Shown: positions 52,519 to 62,610, counted from the stretch's first letter. The stretch is 64,000 nt of DNA from an uncultured Clostridia bacterium (GCA_934130435.1 CAKOYB010000005.1:1-64000), one strand, 5' to 3'. The notes: generated by a model not told the origin, from the letters alone. Made by a program: numbers and translations.

Positions 52519-54846
52519 ATGAAATTAATTGATAAATTTCTCAAGTTCTTAAAAACAGATAGAAATACATTTTTTACATATATACTTACTTGTCTTACAA
52601 TATATATAGTTGTAGATAGAATTGTTGAACTTATGTTCATGATATTAACAGGAATTTCCTTAGACTATTGGGGACCCGTAAAATACACATTTGCGTTAGC
52701 TTGTCCTATATTTGCCTTTTTATTTTCAGGTTCCTCAAAATTCATTTCGGGTCAAGATACAAAAATTACATTTTTTAATATGTATTGTATTTTCCTTTAT
52801 ATTATTTTTATATCTATGGTAGTTCAATGGATTAATATGTTGGCTTGGTTATTATTTACTGCTGTTCCTTGTTACATAGATATTGTTACTAATTTTTCTT
52901 CTTTGGTTGCTCCAGCATTTAAAGCTTTAGCACTTTATTTGCCTGTAACAACAATATATCCTTTATTCAAGTGGATGTATGCTAAAGTAAATGATACAAA
53001 AGCAATTAAAGATTCAATCAAAGACTATGGTGGAATAGATCTTTCCAAGAAACCAGATACAGTTGGTCCATATACTTGTGAGATGCCTCTATTTGCAGAC
53101 AAATCATCTGGCAATATAATAAAAATAACTGAATCAGGTAGATTTCAGTCAACATTCATATGTGGTGTTTCTGGAAGTGGAAAAACATCTATGATGTTTG
53201 AACCAATGATGGCAAAAGATCTTGAAAAAAAAGCTTTCTATATGGATGCTTCTAAAGAATTAGGATATGCAGCTTTAAAATCTGGTCTTGCAACTTTAAA
53301 ATATCCTTATAGTAATGATTATTTAAATTCAAATTTTGATTTAAATTTATTAGTGCCTAATCCTGATAAAGAATCAATATTAAAACTCTTTTTAAAAAAG
53401 ATGATTTACTGTGATTCTCCTAACATAGTATATAGAAATTTAGGTTTCACTTCAATGTCTCCAGACTATGAATCAACTTCACGTATACTAGAAGTTGCAA
53501 AAAATTTCAATATACCTGTCAATTTAATAGATCCATTAAATAATAATTCAATAGGTTTAAATCCATTTGCTTTTGATGATCCTATTAGAATTGCATTAAT
53601 TATTTCTTCTGTTTTAAAAGAAATGTACTTATATTCTGGAAGAGATATTGAAGAATCATTTAAGCAAAACTTTACTTTACAGGCAGTAGAGAATGTAACC
53701 ATACTATTAAAAGAAATGTACCCTAGACTTAATAATGGAGATCTTCCAACTTTAGAAGATATGTTGAATATGTTTAATGACCTTTCACTAGTTGAGGATA
53801 TGTGTAAGAAAATGGAAGATGATCCAGCACTATCTAATAAGTATAAAACTCAAATCGGATATTTTAAAAACAATTTTTATTCTGATGGTCCAAATACCTC
53901 AGATACGCAAAAATATCTACACTCTGTTACAAGTCAATTAGATACACTTCTTAGAGTTGAAGGAGTTAAAAACATTTTGTGTAATAGAAATAATAATCTT
54001 GACTATGATAAAGTATTATCCAATGGTGAAATTACATTATTATGCACAAGACGTGGTGATCTCGGTGCTACAGTACATACAGCATTTGGTTTATTTTTCT
54101 TATTATTAATGCAGTACTCTGTATTAAGACGTCCTGGGAATGAAAAAAGTAGAATTCCGCATTTTCTATATATAGATGAATTCCCTGATTTCATCACACA
54201 TGCAACAACAAACATGTTTACTTTATATAGAAAATACAAAGTAGGATTAATAATATCTGCTCAAAACTTACGACAATTAGGAGAGCAGCAAAAAAGTAAA
54301 TACCGTGAAACAATTCTTGCCAACTGCTCTAACAAATTTATTTTCGGAAATAATACTCCAGAAGACAATTCTTGGTGGGAATTAGAATTAGGTCAAAAGA
54401 GAGAATGGACATTTAGTTATGATTTTGATTCTACAAAAACTGCATATGATCCAAAATGGAAAAACGCAACATATAAATGGAAATCAAATTATGCTGCAGG
54501 AAAAGTTCAATCATTAAAAGCTAAACAGTGTATTTATAAAATTAAGAACATATCAGGAAAAACTATAGTTGGTATTATGAGAGTTGATTTCTTAAATTCT
54601 AAATATAAAGAGCCTCATGTTTCTAAGAAGTATAATTTTACTAAATTTACAAATGGAATATTAACTGATGATAAAGCTGAAAAAAATAAACATCCAAAAT
54701 TCGATTTAAAAAATATTAACTTCGAAGCATCAGCTAATGGGGAAGTTGATCCAATAAAAAATAATACTACCGATTCAAAGTTTTTATTTGACAACGAAGA
54801 TGCAATAATATTTAACTTCAACGATAAGAAAAAAAATAATAATTAA
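52519..54846 (+). CDS. VirD4/TraG-type ATPase (conjugative coupling protein-like), orphan
   Basis: A 775-residue protein. Several membrane helices lie in the first 155 residues. The ATPase has Walker A GVSGSGKT (216-223), Walker B FLYIDEFPD (Asp 553) and the downstream SAQNLRQLGEQ motif, as in coupling proteins of conjugative type IV systems. These normally deliver DNA or proteins to a secretion channel, but no relaxase, VirB4 or other transfer gene is nearby. AGGGAG ribosome site and its own promoter-like TTGTTT...GATAAT upstream. Neighbours are housekeeping operons on the other strand. Confidence 0.85.
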   Translation: MKLIDKFLKFLKTDRNTFFTYILTCLTIYIVVDRIVELMFMILTGISLDYWGPVKYTFALACPIFAFLFSGSSKFISGQDTKITFFNMYCIFLYIIFISMVVQWINMLAWLLFTAVPCYIDIVTNFSSLVAPAFKALALYLPVTTIYPLFKWMYAKVNDTKAIKDSIKDYGGIDLSKKPDTVGPYTCEMPLFADKSSGNIIKITESGRFQSTFICGVSGSGKTSMMFEPMMAKDLEKKAFYMDASKELGYAALKSGLATLKYPYSNDYLNSNFDLNLLVPNPDKESILKLFLKKMIYCDSPNIVYRNLGFTSMSPDYESTSRILEVAKNFNIPVNLIDPLNNNSIGLNPFAFDDPIRIALIISSVLKEMYLYSGRDIEESFKQNFTLQAVENVTILLKEMYPRLNNGDLPTLEDMLNMFNDLSLVEDMCKKMEDDPALSNKYKTQIGYFKNNFYSDGPNTSDTQKYLHSVTSQLDTLLRVEGVKNILCNRNNNLDYDKVLSNGEITLLCTRRGDLGATVHTAFGLFFLLLMQYSVLRRPGNEKSRIPHFLYIDEFPDFITHATTNMFTLYRKYKVGLIISAQNLRQLGEQQKSKYRETILANCSNKFIFGNNTPEDNSWWELELGQKREWTFSYDFDSTKTAYDPKWKNATYKWKSNYAAGKVQSLKAKQCIYKIKNISGKTIVGIMRVDFLNSKYKEPHVSKKYNFTKFTNGILTDDKAEKNKHPKFDLKNINFEASANGEVDPIKNNTTDSKFLFDNEDAIIFNFNDKKKNNN

Positions 54847-54893
54847 ACAATAAAAAAGATATGAAAATTTCATATCTTTTTTATTGTTTAATT
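54841..54893. terminator. Bidirectional terminator between the VirD4-like gene and divIVA
   Basis: A 53-bp near-perfect palindrome (AATTAAACAATAAAAAAGAT and complement) with A and T runs on both sides, placed between convergent genes. Confidence 0.85.
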
Positions 54894-54910
54894 AAATTTA
54901 ATGCTTAACA

Positions 54911-55360
54911 TTAATCTCTATTAATTTCTTTTAATAGTTCTAATTGTGATATCAATAGTGATTCCATTTTTGCTTTATAAACTTCAAATTGTTTATTAAT
55001 ATCTTCTAATTCTTTCTTCTTTAGATTAATAGAATTTTCTAGTGATATAGCCTCTTTTTCAGCATTCGCTTTTGCTTCATTTATTATTTGATCTGCTTGT
55101 TGTTTTGCAACATTTCTTACGTCTTCTGCTGTTGTTTGTGCCATAACTAATGTATCTTTAAGTGTTGATTCAATTGCTTTATAATGTTCTAAATCGCTGT
55201 TTAGTTTTTCTATTAATTCTTTATTTTCCATGTTCTCTTTATAGATTTTTTCATAGTCAACTGTCAAGTCATCTAAAAATTCATCAACTTCATCAGTATT
55301 ATATCCTTTAATTGTTTGTCTTGCAAACCTTTTATTTTCGATATCAAGTGGTGCTATCAT
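54911..55360 (-). CDS. divIVA: DivIVA-domain protein
   Basis: About 149 residues. The N-terminal membrane-curvature domain has PLDIENKRFARQTIKGYNTDEVDEFLDDL; the rest is a long coiled coil. It marks septa and poles in cell division and growth. The start is the ATG five nt after GGAGG (M5 of the longest frame). Adjacent to sepF. Confidence 0.92.
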   Translation of the reverse strand: MIAPLDIENKRFARQTIKGYNTDEVDEFLDDLTVDYEKIYKENMENKELIEKLNSDLEHYKAIESTLKDTLVMAQTTAEDVRNVAKQQADQIINEAKANAEKEAISLENSINLKKKELEDINKQFEVYKAKMESLLISQLELLKEINRD

Positions 55361-55398
55361 TTTTTCCTCCATTTAATAAATATTATTAAAACAAATAT

Positions 55399-55422
55399 CG
55401 GGCGGACAGAATTGTCCGCCCG
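55399..55422 (-). terminator. GC-rich hairpin between sepF and divIVA
   Basis: CGGGCGGACA and its exact complement with a 4-nt loop, an outlier in base composition. The T tract that follows is weak, so it may be a processing or stability element rather than a full terminator. Confidence 0.6.
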
Positions 55423-55434
55423 AACAATATCAAA

Positions 55435-55899
55435 CTAATTATTTTTTAGCCAAGAAACTGAAAGTTTATTTTTTATTTCGTCTCTAGCCATTTCTGTAGA
55501 TATCTCATAATATGTTGGTGCTATTAAAAATATTGAATTTGATATTTTTTGAATATGCCCATCCAAAGCATGTACTGCTCCACTCATAACATCAACTATT
55601 CTTCTAGCAACATCTTTATTTACATATTCTAAGTTAACTATAACAGATTTTTTGTTTTTTAAATATGTACAAATCTCTTCTGCTTGTTCAAAATTTGTAG
55701 GTTGAGATATAACCATTCTTACTGATTGAGTTTGTGGCATATTAATAACTTTGCTTTTTTTAGAGAAGAACTTTCTTTCTTCTGGTTCTTCTTGTTCATC
55801 TTCTATTTCTTCGTTTTCATAATCATTTTCATAATCTTCATCTTCTGCTTGATTCATTCCAAATACTTCCCAAAATTTGTTTACTATAGCTCCAGCCAT
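55435..55899 (-). CDS. sepF: Cell division protein SepF
   Basis: A 154-residue protein. A short amphipathic N-terminal helix binds membrane, a Glu/Asp-rich linker follows (about 18-45), then the SepF core (QSVRMVISQPTNFEQAEEI ... VDVMSGAVHALDGHIQKI). It tethers FtsZ to the membrane. Located next to divIVA as usual; ylmH from the same neighbourhood is elsewhere in this window. Confidence 0.93.
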   Translation of the reverse strand: MAGAIVNKFWEVFGMNQAEDEDYENDYENEEIEDEQEEPEERKFFSKKSKVINMPQTQSVRMVISQPTNFEQAEEICTYLKNKKSVIVNLEYVNKDVARRIVDVMSGAVHALDGHIQKISNSIFLIAPTYYEISTEMARDEIKNKLSVSWLKNN

Positions 55900-56027
55900 T
55901 TACTAAAACCTCCTAATTACTTCTCATTAGTAATAACTATAATAAGTATCTTACTTTTTATTATTATTGTCAATATCTTTTCTTTATTGTAACAGTTTTT
56001 TAATATTTTTGTAATTTTGTTGTAATA

Positions 56028-57270
56028 TCATTTTGTCGGATATAGTAAAATTTCATCGTATAAGCTTATTTTCTTTTGATTATTAATTTCCTCTGTGCTA
56101 TATCCAAGTTCTTTAAGCTCTAGAGTCGTATAATTATCTATAATTGAATAGCTCTTACTTTCTTTTAGTATTTTTACTAGAATTTTGTCAGAATATCCCG
56201 CTCTTTTTCTGACAATATAACTTTTGTCATCTTCTTTTAATATAGAAGAATTTGGAACTTTCAATCCACTTGCACTCCACCAAATTATATTAATAGCAAC
56301 TTTTCTATAATTCATTAAGTATTCAACCTGTTCAGTTGTTTTAAATGTTATTATTCTATCTCCGTTTTTCTTGTTCAGATATGTATTTAACTACTCCTCT
56401 TATTTCTTTTCCTGTTGATAAAGAAATCTTTATATTATCGTCAATCTGTATGTTTTTTGATTCTTCTGAATTTAATACACAAGAAATATAGCAATAATAA
56501 TTATTTACTATTTTGGCACTCTCGTCACTAGTTTGAACAATTTGTCCTGTTTTTTCATTAACTTTATTAAGATCTTCTTTCGTTAGTTCTCCTATTTTAT
56601 CCACTGTAAGTACATTCTCTAAACCATCAACTCTATATGAAACGCTACCACTTATAGTAGCATCAACATATTCAGCTCCGTTATTAAGCTCAGTTTCGTA
56701 TTTGCTTCTTTGTGATATAAGTTTTCTTATATATGACCCAGATGGGCTAAGATTTCCTACCATTTTTGCCCTTTTAGTTAAAAGTTGGTCAATGCTTTTC
56801 TTGGTTTCCTTTATGTCACTTGCCCTATTTTTATTTGATATATCTTTTAATTGGCTCTCTATTGTTTTTTCTATTGTTATAATATCACTAGAATAAATAT
56901 TATTGTTTTCTTCCATAGCATCTTGTATTTGTAAATCTAACTCGGCTATTTTTTTAACTAATTTTTCTTCATTGTTGCTATAATATCTAAAAATATGCTC
57001 TCCTTTTGCAATTCTTTGTCCTTCTGACTTTATTTGTGATATTCCATTTTTATAGTTTTGTCCTTGAAAGACGCTTTCTTCTCTAATAATATAGCCTACT
57101 GCTTCTTCAGAAACTGATATTTTTCCATTATCTATCATAAACGTATCTGATGGATTTATAAATAGTTCAATAATATTATATACTATGGAAGCAGCTAATA
57201 TAATAGCTATGATTGCTGTAATAGTAACTTTTACATTATTAATCTTTTTAGTTTTCTTTGTTTTAGCCAA
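56028..57270 (-). pseudogene. HlyD-like membrane protein split by a frameshift
   Basis: Two frames make one gene. The first (57270-56356, 304 residues, TTG start nine nt after GGAGG) has a membrane helix (about 14-33), two lipoyl/barrel-sandwich halves and a coiled coil (about 95-180), then stops after SEQEKRR. The second (56315-56028, 95 residues, NYRKVAINIIWWSASGLKVP) is the expected C-terminal end. Removing one A from the A5 run at 56369-56365 joins them through NGDRIITFKTTEQVEY without a stop, giving about 410 residues. Proteins of this type sit next to sepF in clostridia and resemble periplasmic adaptors. The break may be real or an assembly error. Confidence 0.8.
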
Positions 57271-58189
57271 TATTACTTTCCTCCATAATTATTTTAATAT
57301 TTTCTGATATGCTATTTAGTCCATTAATCCATATTGTATTATCATTCTTTTTAAACCAAGTTATCTGTCTTTTAGCATATCTTCGTGATTCTTGTTTTAT
57401 TTTTTCAATCATTTCTTCTTTTGAAATTTGATTTTCCAAATACTGTTTAACTTCTTTATATCCTAAACCTTGCATTGCTGTTGGAAATTCTTCGTACTTA
57501 TTTAATAGATTTTGAACTTCTTTAATTAATCCGTTTTCTATCATAATGTCAACTCTTTTATTTATTCTATCATACAATTTTTTCCTTTCGTAATCTATAG
57601 CAAAAACTTTGTAATTGTATGGGATTTCTTTTAATCGTGACTCAGCCTCTTGCTGTGTTTTTGTTTTTCCTGTTTCGTGGTATATTTCTAGTACTCTGCT
57701 AATTCTTTTGTAATCATTCTTACTTATTTTTTTCATAGCTTCTGGATCAATTTCTTGAGCCATTTCATATAATTTCTCTAGTCCTTCATTTTCTTTAATA
57801 CTTTTAAGTAGTTGTCTATATTCTTCATCTATTTTTATATTGTTATATTCTATTTCATAAATAAGTGAATCTACATATAAGCCTGTCCCTCCAACAATTA
57901 TTGGTATTTTACTTTTTTCTAAAATTTCCTTAATTGCAGCTTTTGCTGCTTTTTTATAATCTGCTACGCTATATCTTTCATCTGGTGAAACGATATCAAT
58001 TAAATAATGTTTAATTCCATCCATTTCATCTTTTGTAACCTTTGCACTTCCGATATCCATGTCTTTATATATTTGCATTGAATCGGCCGAAACTATTTCT
58101 CCATTTATTTTCTTTGCAAGTTCTATAGACAATGCTGTTTTTCCAGAAGCTGTTGGTCCACAAATAACTATTACTGTTGGTTTTTCCAT
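57263..58189 (-). CDS. miaA: tRNA dimethylallyltransferase MiaA
   Basis: A 308-residue enzyme that prenylates A37 of tRNAs reading UNN codons. P-loop GPTASGKTALS, DSMQIYKDMDIGSAK and the GTGLYVDSLI block are present. AAAGGAA ribosome site; directly after mutL and overlapping the HlyD-like gene by 8 nt. Confidence 0.95.
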   Translation of the reverse strand: MEKPTVIVICGPTASGKTALSIELAKKINGEIVSADSMQIYKDMDIGSAKVTKDEMDGIKHYLIDIVSPDERYSVADYKKAAKAAIKEILEKSKIPIIVGGTGLYVDSLIYEIEYNNIKIDEEYRQLLKSIKENEGLEKLYEMAQEIDPEAMKKISKNDYKRISRVLEIYHETGKTKTQQEAESRLKEIPYNYKVFAIDYERKKLYDRINKRVDIMIENGLIKEVQNLLNKYEEFPTAMQGLGYKEVKQYLENQISKEEMIEKIKQESRRYAKRQITWFKKNDNTIWINGLNSISENIKIIMEESNIG

Positions 58190-58207
58190 AAAAAGATTCC
58201 TTTCATT

Positions 58208-60355
58208 TTATTTCCTACGAGCAAATTTTTTCTCTATATCTTTTAAATCCATTTTTATAGCTGTTGGCCTTCCATGTGGACATGTAAAAGGATTTGGTAA
58301 TGCAAGTAATTGGTTCATTAAGCTTTGTACTTCCTTTTCGTCTAAAGCCATATGTGCTTTTACTGCAGCCTTACATGCAACAGTTGCAATAAACCTTTCT
58401 TCAATTTCTTGTTTTGCTGTTCTAGCAACCGTATTAATTTCATCTAATGTTTCTAAAAATAACTCCTTTGTATCTAAGTCAAAACAAACAGTTGGAACTC
58501 CATTAAGTTTTATTGTATTTTCTCCAAATTCTTCAACCTCAAAACCGGCTTTTCTGAATATTTCCATGTTGTCTCTTGCAATTCCCATTTCTTTATTTGT
58601 TAATGTAATAACATCAGGAAGTAGTAAAAGTTGAGAATCTTTATCTGTATCTGAATAGTAATTTTTCTTTATTTTTTCATACATTATTCTTTCATGTGCA
58701 GCATGTTGATCTATTATATACATTTCGTCTTTTATCTCAACAATTATATATGTAGAAAATGCTATACCAATAAATTTATAATCTGGTTTTGATGTGTAGT
58801 TTTCTTTTTCCTCAAATACTGAAATATTATTATCTTTTATTATGTCAAAAGCTTTTATTGGTTCATCTTCTTTTTCTTCTGTAATAGGCATTTTACCAAA
58901 TGTCTTTTCATACATTTGTTCAAAGCTTTCTGAAATTTTTAGATTATCCAATTCTTCAACTTGTTTCTTTAATTCTTCATTATTTTCCTCAAACTTAATT
59001 GGATTGTTTATATTGTTTTTTTCTTCCTCTATATTTGCTTTTATACTTGCTAAATTAGTTAATATTTCTCCTATAGAAGTATTGTCTTCCTTAATTTGTT
59101 CACTCTGTGGCATTGCAATACTTTGGTTAATGTTCTGTTCTTCCTGTGCTAGTTTTTCTTTTATTTCGTTTACATCAACAACCTGTGTATTATTAAGTTG
59201 TTCTCTTTGCTTTTCTTTATACATTTCCTCAATTATATTATGTTTTTCTTCTTGTTTTACTATGTTATCTCTCTTCTTAAATAAACTGCTAAATGCACTT
59301 TCTTTTTTTACTTCTTCTACAGCTTCTTTTTTATCTTCTATTTCTCTTTCTGGAGAGGCAACTAGTTCAGTTTTCAATAAATTTTCTTGTATTGCATGAT
59401 ATATTGCCTTGAATATTTTGCTTTCTTCTTCAAATCTAACTTCTAATTTAGATGGATGTACATTTACATCTACTTTTGATGGATCCATTTCTATGTTAAG
59501 TATTACAAATCCATACTTTCCTATAGGAATCATTCCTTTATATGCTTTTTCAGTTGCTCCTGTTAATACTTTATCCTTTATGTATCTTTTATTAACAAAG
59601 AACATTTGATTACTTCTATTACTTCTTGAAATTTCTGGTTTTCCTATTACTCCATTAATGTGTATATCTTCAAAATTAAAATCTACGTCTATTACTGCAC
59701 TTGCTATGTCTTTTCCATATATTGAATATATTATATCTTGCATTTTTCCGTTTCCACTAGTTTGTATAATGGTCTTTCCAGAATTAATTAATTTTATTGC
59801 TATATTAGGGTTTATTAAAGCAATTCTTGTTACAACGTCTTCTATATATCCTGCTTCTGTAAAATCTTTTTTTAAGAACTTATATCTAACAGGTGTATTA
59901 AAAAATAAGTTTTTAACTGTTATTGTTGTGCCAATAGGGCAGCCAACCTCTTCAAACTCGAGTGTTTTTCCAGCTTCTACCACTATTTTATTTCCTATAG
60001 TGTCACTAGCTGTTTTAGATATCATTTCTACATTTGCTATTGCTGCTATACTTGCTAAAGCTTCTCCTCTGAACCCCATTGACTTAACAACATCTAAATC
60101 ACTAGCTTGTCTAATTTTACTTGTTGCATGTCTTTCAAATGCAATTTCCATGTCATCTTTTTCTATTCCTTTTCCGTTATCTGTTATTCTTATGTATGAT
60201 ATTCCACCGTTTTTAATCTCTACATTTATTATTGTAGCTCCAGCGTCTATGGAATTCTCAACCATTTCTTTTACTACTGATGCTGGTCTTTCAATTACCT
60301 CTCCAGCAGCTATTTTATTAATTGTTAGATCATCTAATAAAACTATATTTCCCAT
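58208..60355 (-). CDS. mutL: DNA mismatch repair protein MutL
   Basis: A 715-residue protein. The GHKL ATPase domain has VKEMVENSIDAGA, DNGKGIEK and GFRGEALASIA. A long acidic linker (about 330-515) precedes the dimerisation/endonuclease domain with DQHAAHERIMYE and CPHGRPT motifs, so it is a nicking-type MutL. mutS, usually upstream, is not present here. AGAGGAG ribosome site. Confidence 0.96.
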   Translation of the reverse strand: MGNIVLLDDLTINKIAAGEVIERPASVVKEMVENSIDAGATIINVEIKNGGISYIRITDNGKGIEKDDMEIAFERHATSKIRQASDLDVVKSMGFRGEALASIAAIANVEMISKTASDTIGNKIVVEAGKTLEFEEVGCPIGTTITVKNLFFNTPVRYKFLKKDFTEAGYIEDVVTRIALINPNIAIKLINSGKTIIQTSGNGKMQDIIYSIYGKDIASAVIDVDFNFEDIHINGVIGKPEISRSNRSNQMFFVNKRYIKDKVLTGATEKAYKGMIPIGKYGFVILNIEMDPSKVDVNVHPSKLEVRFEEESKIFKAIYHAIQENLLKTELVASPEREIEDKKEAVEEVKKESAFSSLFKKRDNIVKQEEKHNIIEEMYKEKQREQLNNTQVVDVNEIKEKLAQEEQNINQSIAMPQSEQIKEDNTSIGEILTNLASIKANIEEEKNNINNPIKFEENNEELKKQVEELDNLKISESFEQMYEKTFGKMPITEEKEDEPIKAFDIIKDNNISVFEEKENYTSKPDYKFIGIAFSTYIIVEIKDEMYIIDQHAAHERIMYEKIKKNYYSDTDKDSQLLLLPDVITLTNKEMGIARDNMEIFRKAGFEVEEFGENTIKLNGVPTVCFDLDTKELFLETLDEINTVARTAKQEIEERFIATVACKAAVKAHMALDEKEVQSLMNQLLALPNPFTCPHGRPTAIKMDLKDIEKKFARRK

Positions 60356-60514
60356 ATTATTACTCCTCTTATTCTAATTATTTTGTATTATATCATTTAT
60401 ATAATATTTTGTGTATATATTTTATTATTTTTTTATTTAGTTTAAAATACTGTCTAACATAATCTAGCATATTTTAAAAGTCATTATTTTTTTGTTTTTC
60501 AGATTAAATAATTG

Positions 60515-60569
60515 AAAAAAAACACCAAACTATATATTATTCATTGAAAAATAATATATAGTTTGGGTG
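60515..60569 (-). terminator. Palindromic terminator of prepilin cassette 4
   Basis: CACCAAACTATATATTATT and its complement form a long stem, followed on the minus strand by TTTTTTTT. The arms match the outer arms of the palindromic elements. The rest of 60356-60611 holds nothing recognised. Confidence 0.8.
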
Positions 60570-60611
60570 ATACTATATTTATATAATTTAATATTGATAA
60601 TTAATAAACTA

Positions 60612-61160
60612 TTATTCTATATAATTTGAAACATCTATTGAACTGTCTAAGTTAAAGCTTGTTTGTATTTCGTATCTATCATCAAACACTTCAAAATTAT
60701 ACAATACTTTCTTGTCTTTTGATATTCCCATTCTAAATCCCATATCATCGGAAAACTTTGCATCAAAGAACTTACCTACTTCTATTGATAATTTTTTAAC
60801 CATCTCACTTTGATCCCCAATATCTTTAATTTCTGTTCTTCCAATTCTATTACCATTGTTATATACGATTACTTCGTCATTAGGTGTAATAATAAAGATT
60901 GCATTTAATTTCTTATTTACATATGCCTTTGCATTATCTTGTGTATTACTATCTATATAATCGACATAGTTTTTTAGTCTAGCTTCTTCCTCTTCTTTTG
61001 AATTAGTATATTTCTCTTTTGCTGTTTCTGATTTTCCTAGAATATTATCTCCTGTTATTGCTCTTATACTTACTACTGCTAAGATCAAAAGTACTATTAT
61101 TGTTATTATCAATGCAACTAGAGTTATTCCTTTCTCGTTTTTTGTTAATCTTTTCTCCAT
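60612..61160 (-). CDS. Prepilin-like protein, cassette 4
   Basis: A 182-residue protein with the same prepilin signal (KNEKG then ITLVALIITIIVLL) and matching residues up to about 52; the rest is unrelated to the others, with FIITPNDEVIVYNNG and a Phe/Asp-rich end. Ala replaces the usual pilin Glu+5. The upstream in-frame extension seen in cassettes 2 and 3 is out of frame here because the attenuator loop is one base shorter, confirming the ATG after AAAGGAGG as the start. Confidence 0.85.
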   Translation of the reverse strand: MEKRLTKNEKGITLVALIITIIVLLILAVVSIRAITGDNILGKSETAKEKYTNSKEEEEARLKNYVDYIDSNTQDNAKAYVNKKLNAIFIITPNDEVIVYNNGNRIGRTEIKDIGDQSEMVKKLSIEVGKFFDAKFSDDMGFRMGISKDKKVLYNFEVFDDRYEIQTSFNLDSSIDVSNYIE

Positions 61161-61192
61161 CTTTCTTCCTCCTTTATTTTTTTTGCAACGCA

Positions 61193-61219
61193 AAAAGAGA
61201 TGAACTTTATCCATCTCTT

Positions 61220-61221
<2 letters not shown>
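61193..61221 (-). promoter_or_regulatory. Attenuator-like hairpin, cassette 4
   Basis: AAAAGAGATG / CATCTCTTTT with a 9-nt loop. Overlaps the leader stop codon (61222-61220). Confidence 0.65.
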
Positions 61222-61339
<118 letters not shown>

Positions 61340-61398
61340 TTGTAATTTCTCCTTTTATATTTTTCTTGCGTTGTCTTTTACTATAATTAACTGCTTTT

Positions 61399-61427
61399 AT
61401 TATTACATAAGCCAAAACAATTTTCAA
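61399..61427 (-). promoter_or_regulatory. Promoter of cassette 4
   Basis: TTGAAA, 17 nt, TG-T-AATAAT on the minus strand. The upstream region keeps only one arm of the long hairpin (ending near 61497), so the hairpin core is absent in this copy. Confidence 0.8.
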
Positions 61428-61510
61428 GAGTTTTATATAAAATTTAAATTCCAAATTAAAATAATTTATCTAGCCTACCTTTTGTATATTTTTTAAACCT
61501 AATAACATAA

Positions 61511-61618
61511 ATCACCCAACCTATATATTATTTTAGATGAATAAAAAAATTAATTGTTCGTGCTGCTTAGAACATTATATTTTTTTATAAAGAGAAAATA
61601 ATATATAGGTTGGGTGAT
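61511..61618. repeat. Palindromic element between cassettes 4 and 5
   Basis: Arms CACCCAACCTATATA / TATATAGGTTGGGTG, with an extra C-G pair relative to the 9275 copy, around the TGTTC-N10-GAACA core. The boundary motif (TCAAAATTTTTCGTTCCCA) follows near 61670. Confidence 0.8.
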
Positions 61619-61706
61619 TTTTACTTTCTATAATTTAGATATTCATAGATAAAAAACTAACTGTTCGTTTCAAAATTTTTCGTTCCCATTATTATAACCT
61701 TATTTC

Positions 61707-62435
61707 TTAAAATTCATATTGTGATAAATCTACATCATTTACAAGTTCAGCTGTATTTTCACGTAAGCTCACATGATTGCCATTATTATCCAAAGTATAT
61801 ACTTTATTTTCTTTTATAGCAAATACTATCCATCCATTATCACATATAACAAACTTATCTAAGGCTTCTACATCTTCATCTATGGTATAATTATTGTCTT
61901 GATAATACTTTATTTCACTTGCTTTAGTACCTTCGCTATATTTTCCATAATAAGCTTTTTGTCCATTTTCAATCAAATAAGTATTATTGTTTTTTAATAT
62001 TACTAAATATGCATTTGCTGCCTCTTCTAGTCCTCTAAATACATATTTTATATTACTTGGTGCTTTTTTTGTTATATTTCCATCTTTTGATACTAAATAT
62101 TCATTTTCAGAATTTTCTATTGTTACTAAAAAATCATTATTAGATTCATTTACTTGCGTATTTCTTGGTTTAAATTGATTCTTGACAGCACTTTCCAAAT
62201 GTTCTTTCTCTATATTTCCTGTTCCATCAATCGCAGCCTCATGTACAGCTAATTTCACCTTTTCTTCTTCCTCTGCTTCTGAATATGTTTCTTTTGCTGT
62301 TTGTGTTTTACTTAGTATTCCGCCATCTTTTATTGCTCTTATGCTTACTACTGCTAAGATCAAAAGTACTATTATTGTTATTATCAATGCAACTAGAGTT
62401 ATTCCTTTCTCATTTTTTGTTAATTCTTTTTCCAT
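61707..62435 (-). CDS. Prepilin-like protein, cassette 5
   Basis: A 242-residue protein. Prepilin signal as in the others (KNEKG, ITLVALIITIIVLL), but the conserved block is more diverged after residue 35 (IKDGGILSKTQTAKETY). The C-terminal domain is unrelated, with repeats of short strands and turns (FVICDNGWIVFAIKENKVYTL). Ala at +5. GGGAGG ribosome site. In tandem with cassette 4, about 370 nt upstream of its leader. Confidence 0.85.
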   Translation of the reverse strand: MEKELTKNEKGITLVALIITIIVLLILAVVSIRAIKDGGILSKTQTAKETYSEAEEEEKVKLAVHEAAIDGTGNIEKEHLESAVKNQFKPRNTQVNESNNDFLVTIENSENEYLVSKDGNITKKAPSNIKYVFRGLEEAANAYLVILKNNNTYLIENGQKAYYGKYSEGTKASEIKYYQDNNYTIDEDVEALDKFVICDNGWIVFAIKENKVYTLDNNGNHVSLRENTAELVNDVDLSQYEF

Positions 62436-62468
62436 CTTTCTTCCTCCCTTTATTTTTTTTGCAACGCA

Positions 62469-62498
62469 AAAAGAGATGAACTTTTATCCATCTCTTTT
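62469..62498 (-). promoter_or_regulatory. Attenuator-like hairpin, cassette 5
   Basis: AAAAGAGATG / CATCTCTTTT with a 10-nt loop, overlapping the leader stop (62499-62497). Confidence 0.65.
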
Positions 62499-62610
62499 AA
62501 AATATCCAAAATAAAGCAGTTTTATTTTCTGCTATTTTGTTATTTATTAAATTACATTGTGTGTGTGTGTGTGTGTGTGTTACAGCCTCAGTCATTACAA
62601 GCTTCGTCAT
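62497..62610 (-). CDS. Thr-His repeat leader peptide, cassette 5 (long frame)
   Basis: A 37-residue ORF: MTKLVMTEAV, (Thr-His)3-Thr, then QCNLINNKIAENK...WIF. The 23-nt CA tract keeps the tail in frame. GGAG site before the ATG. Confidence 0.7.
   Translation of the reverse strand: MTKLVMTEAVTHTHTHTQCNLINNKIAENKTALFWIF
62558..62580. repeat. (TG/CA)n microsatellite, 23 nt
   Basis: Perfect tract in the cassette 5 leader ORF, the shortest of the four. Confidence 0.95.

Noticed and set aside
52519..54846. Integrative conjugative element
   Set aside because: Only the VirD4-like gene is present; no relaxase, integrase, attachment repeats or other transfer genes were found in the flanks.
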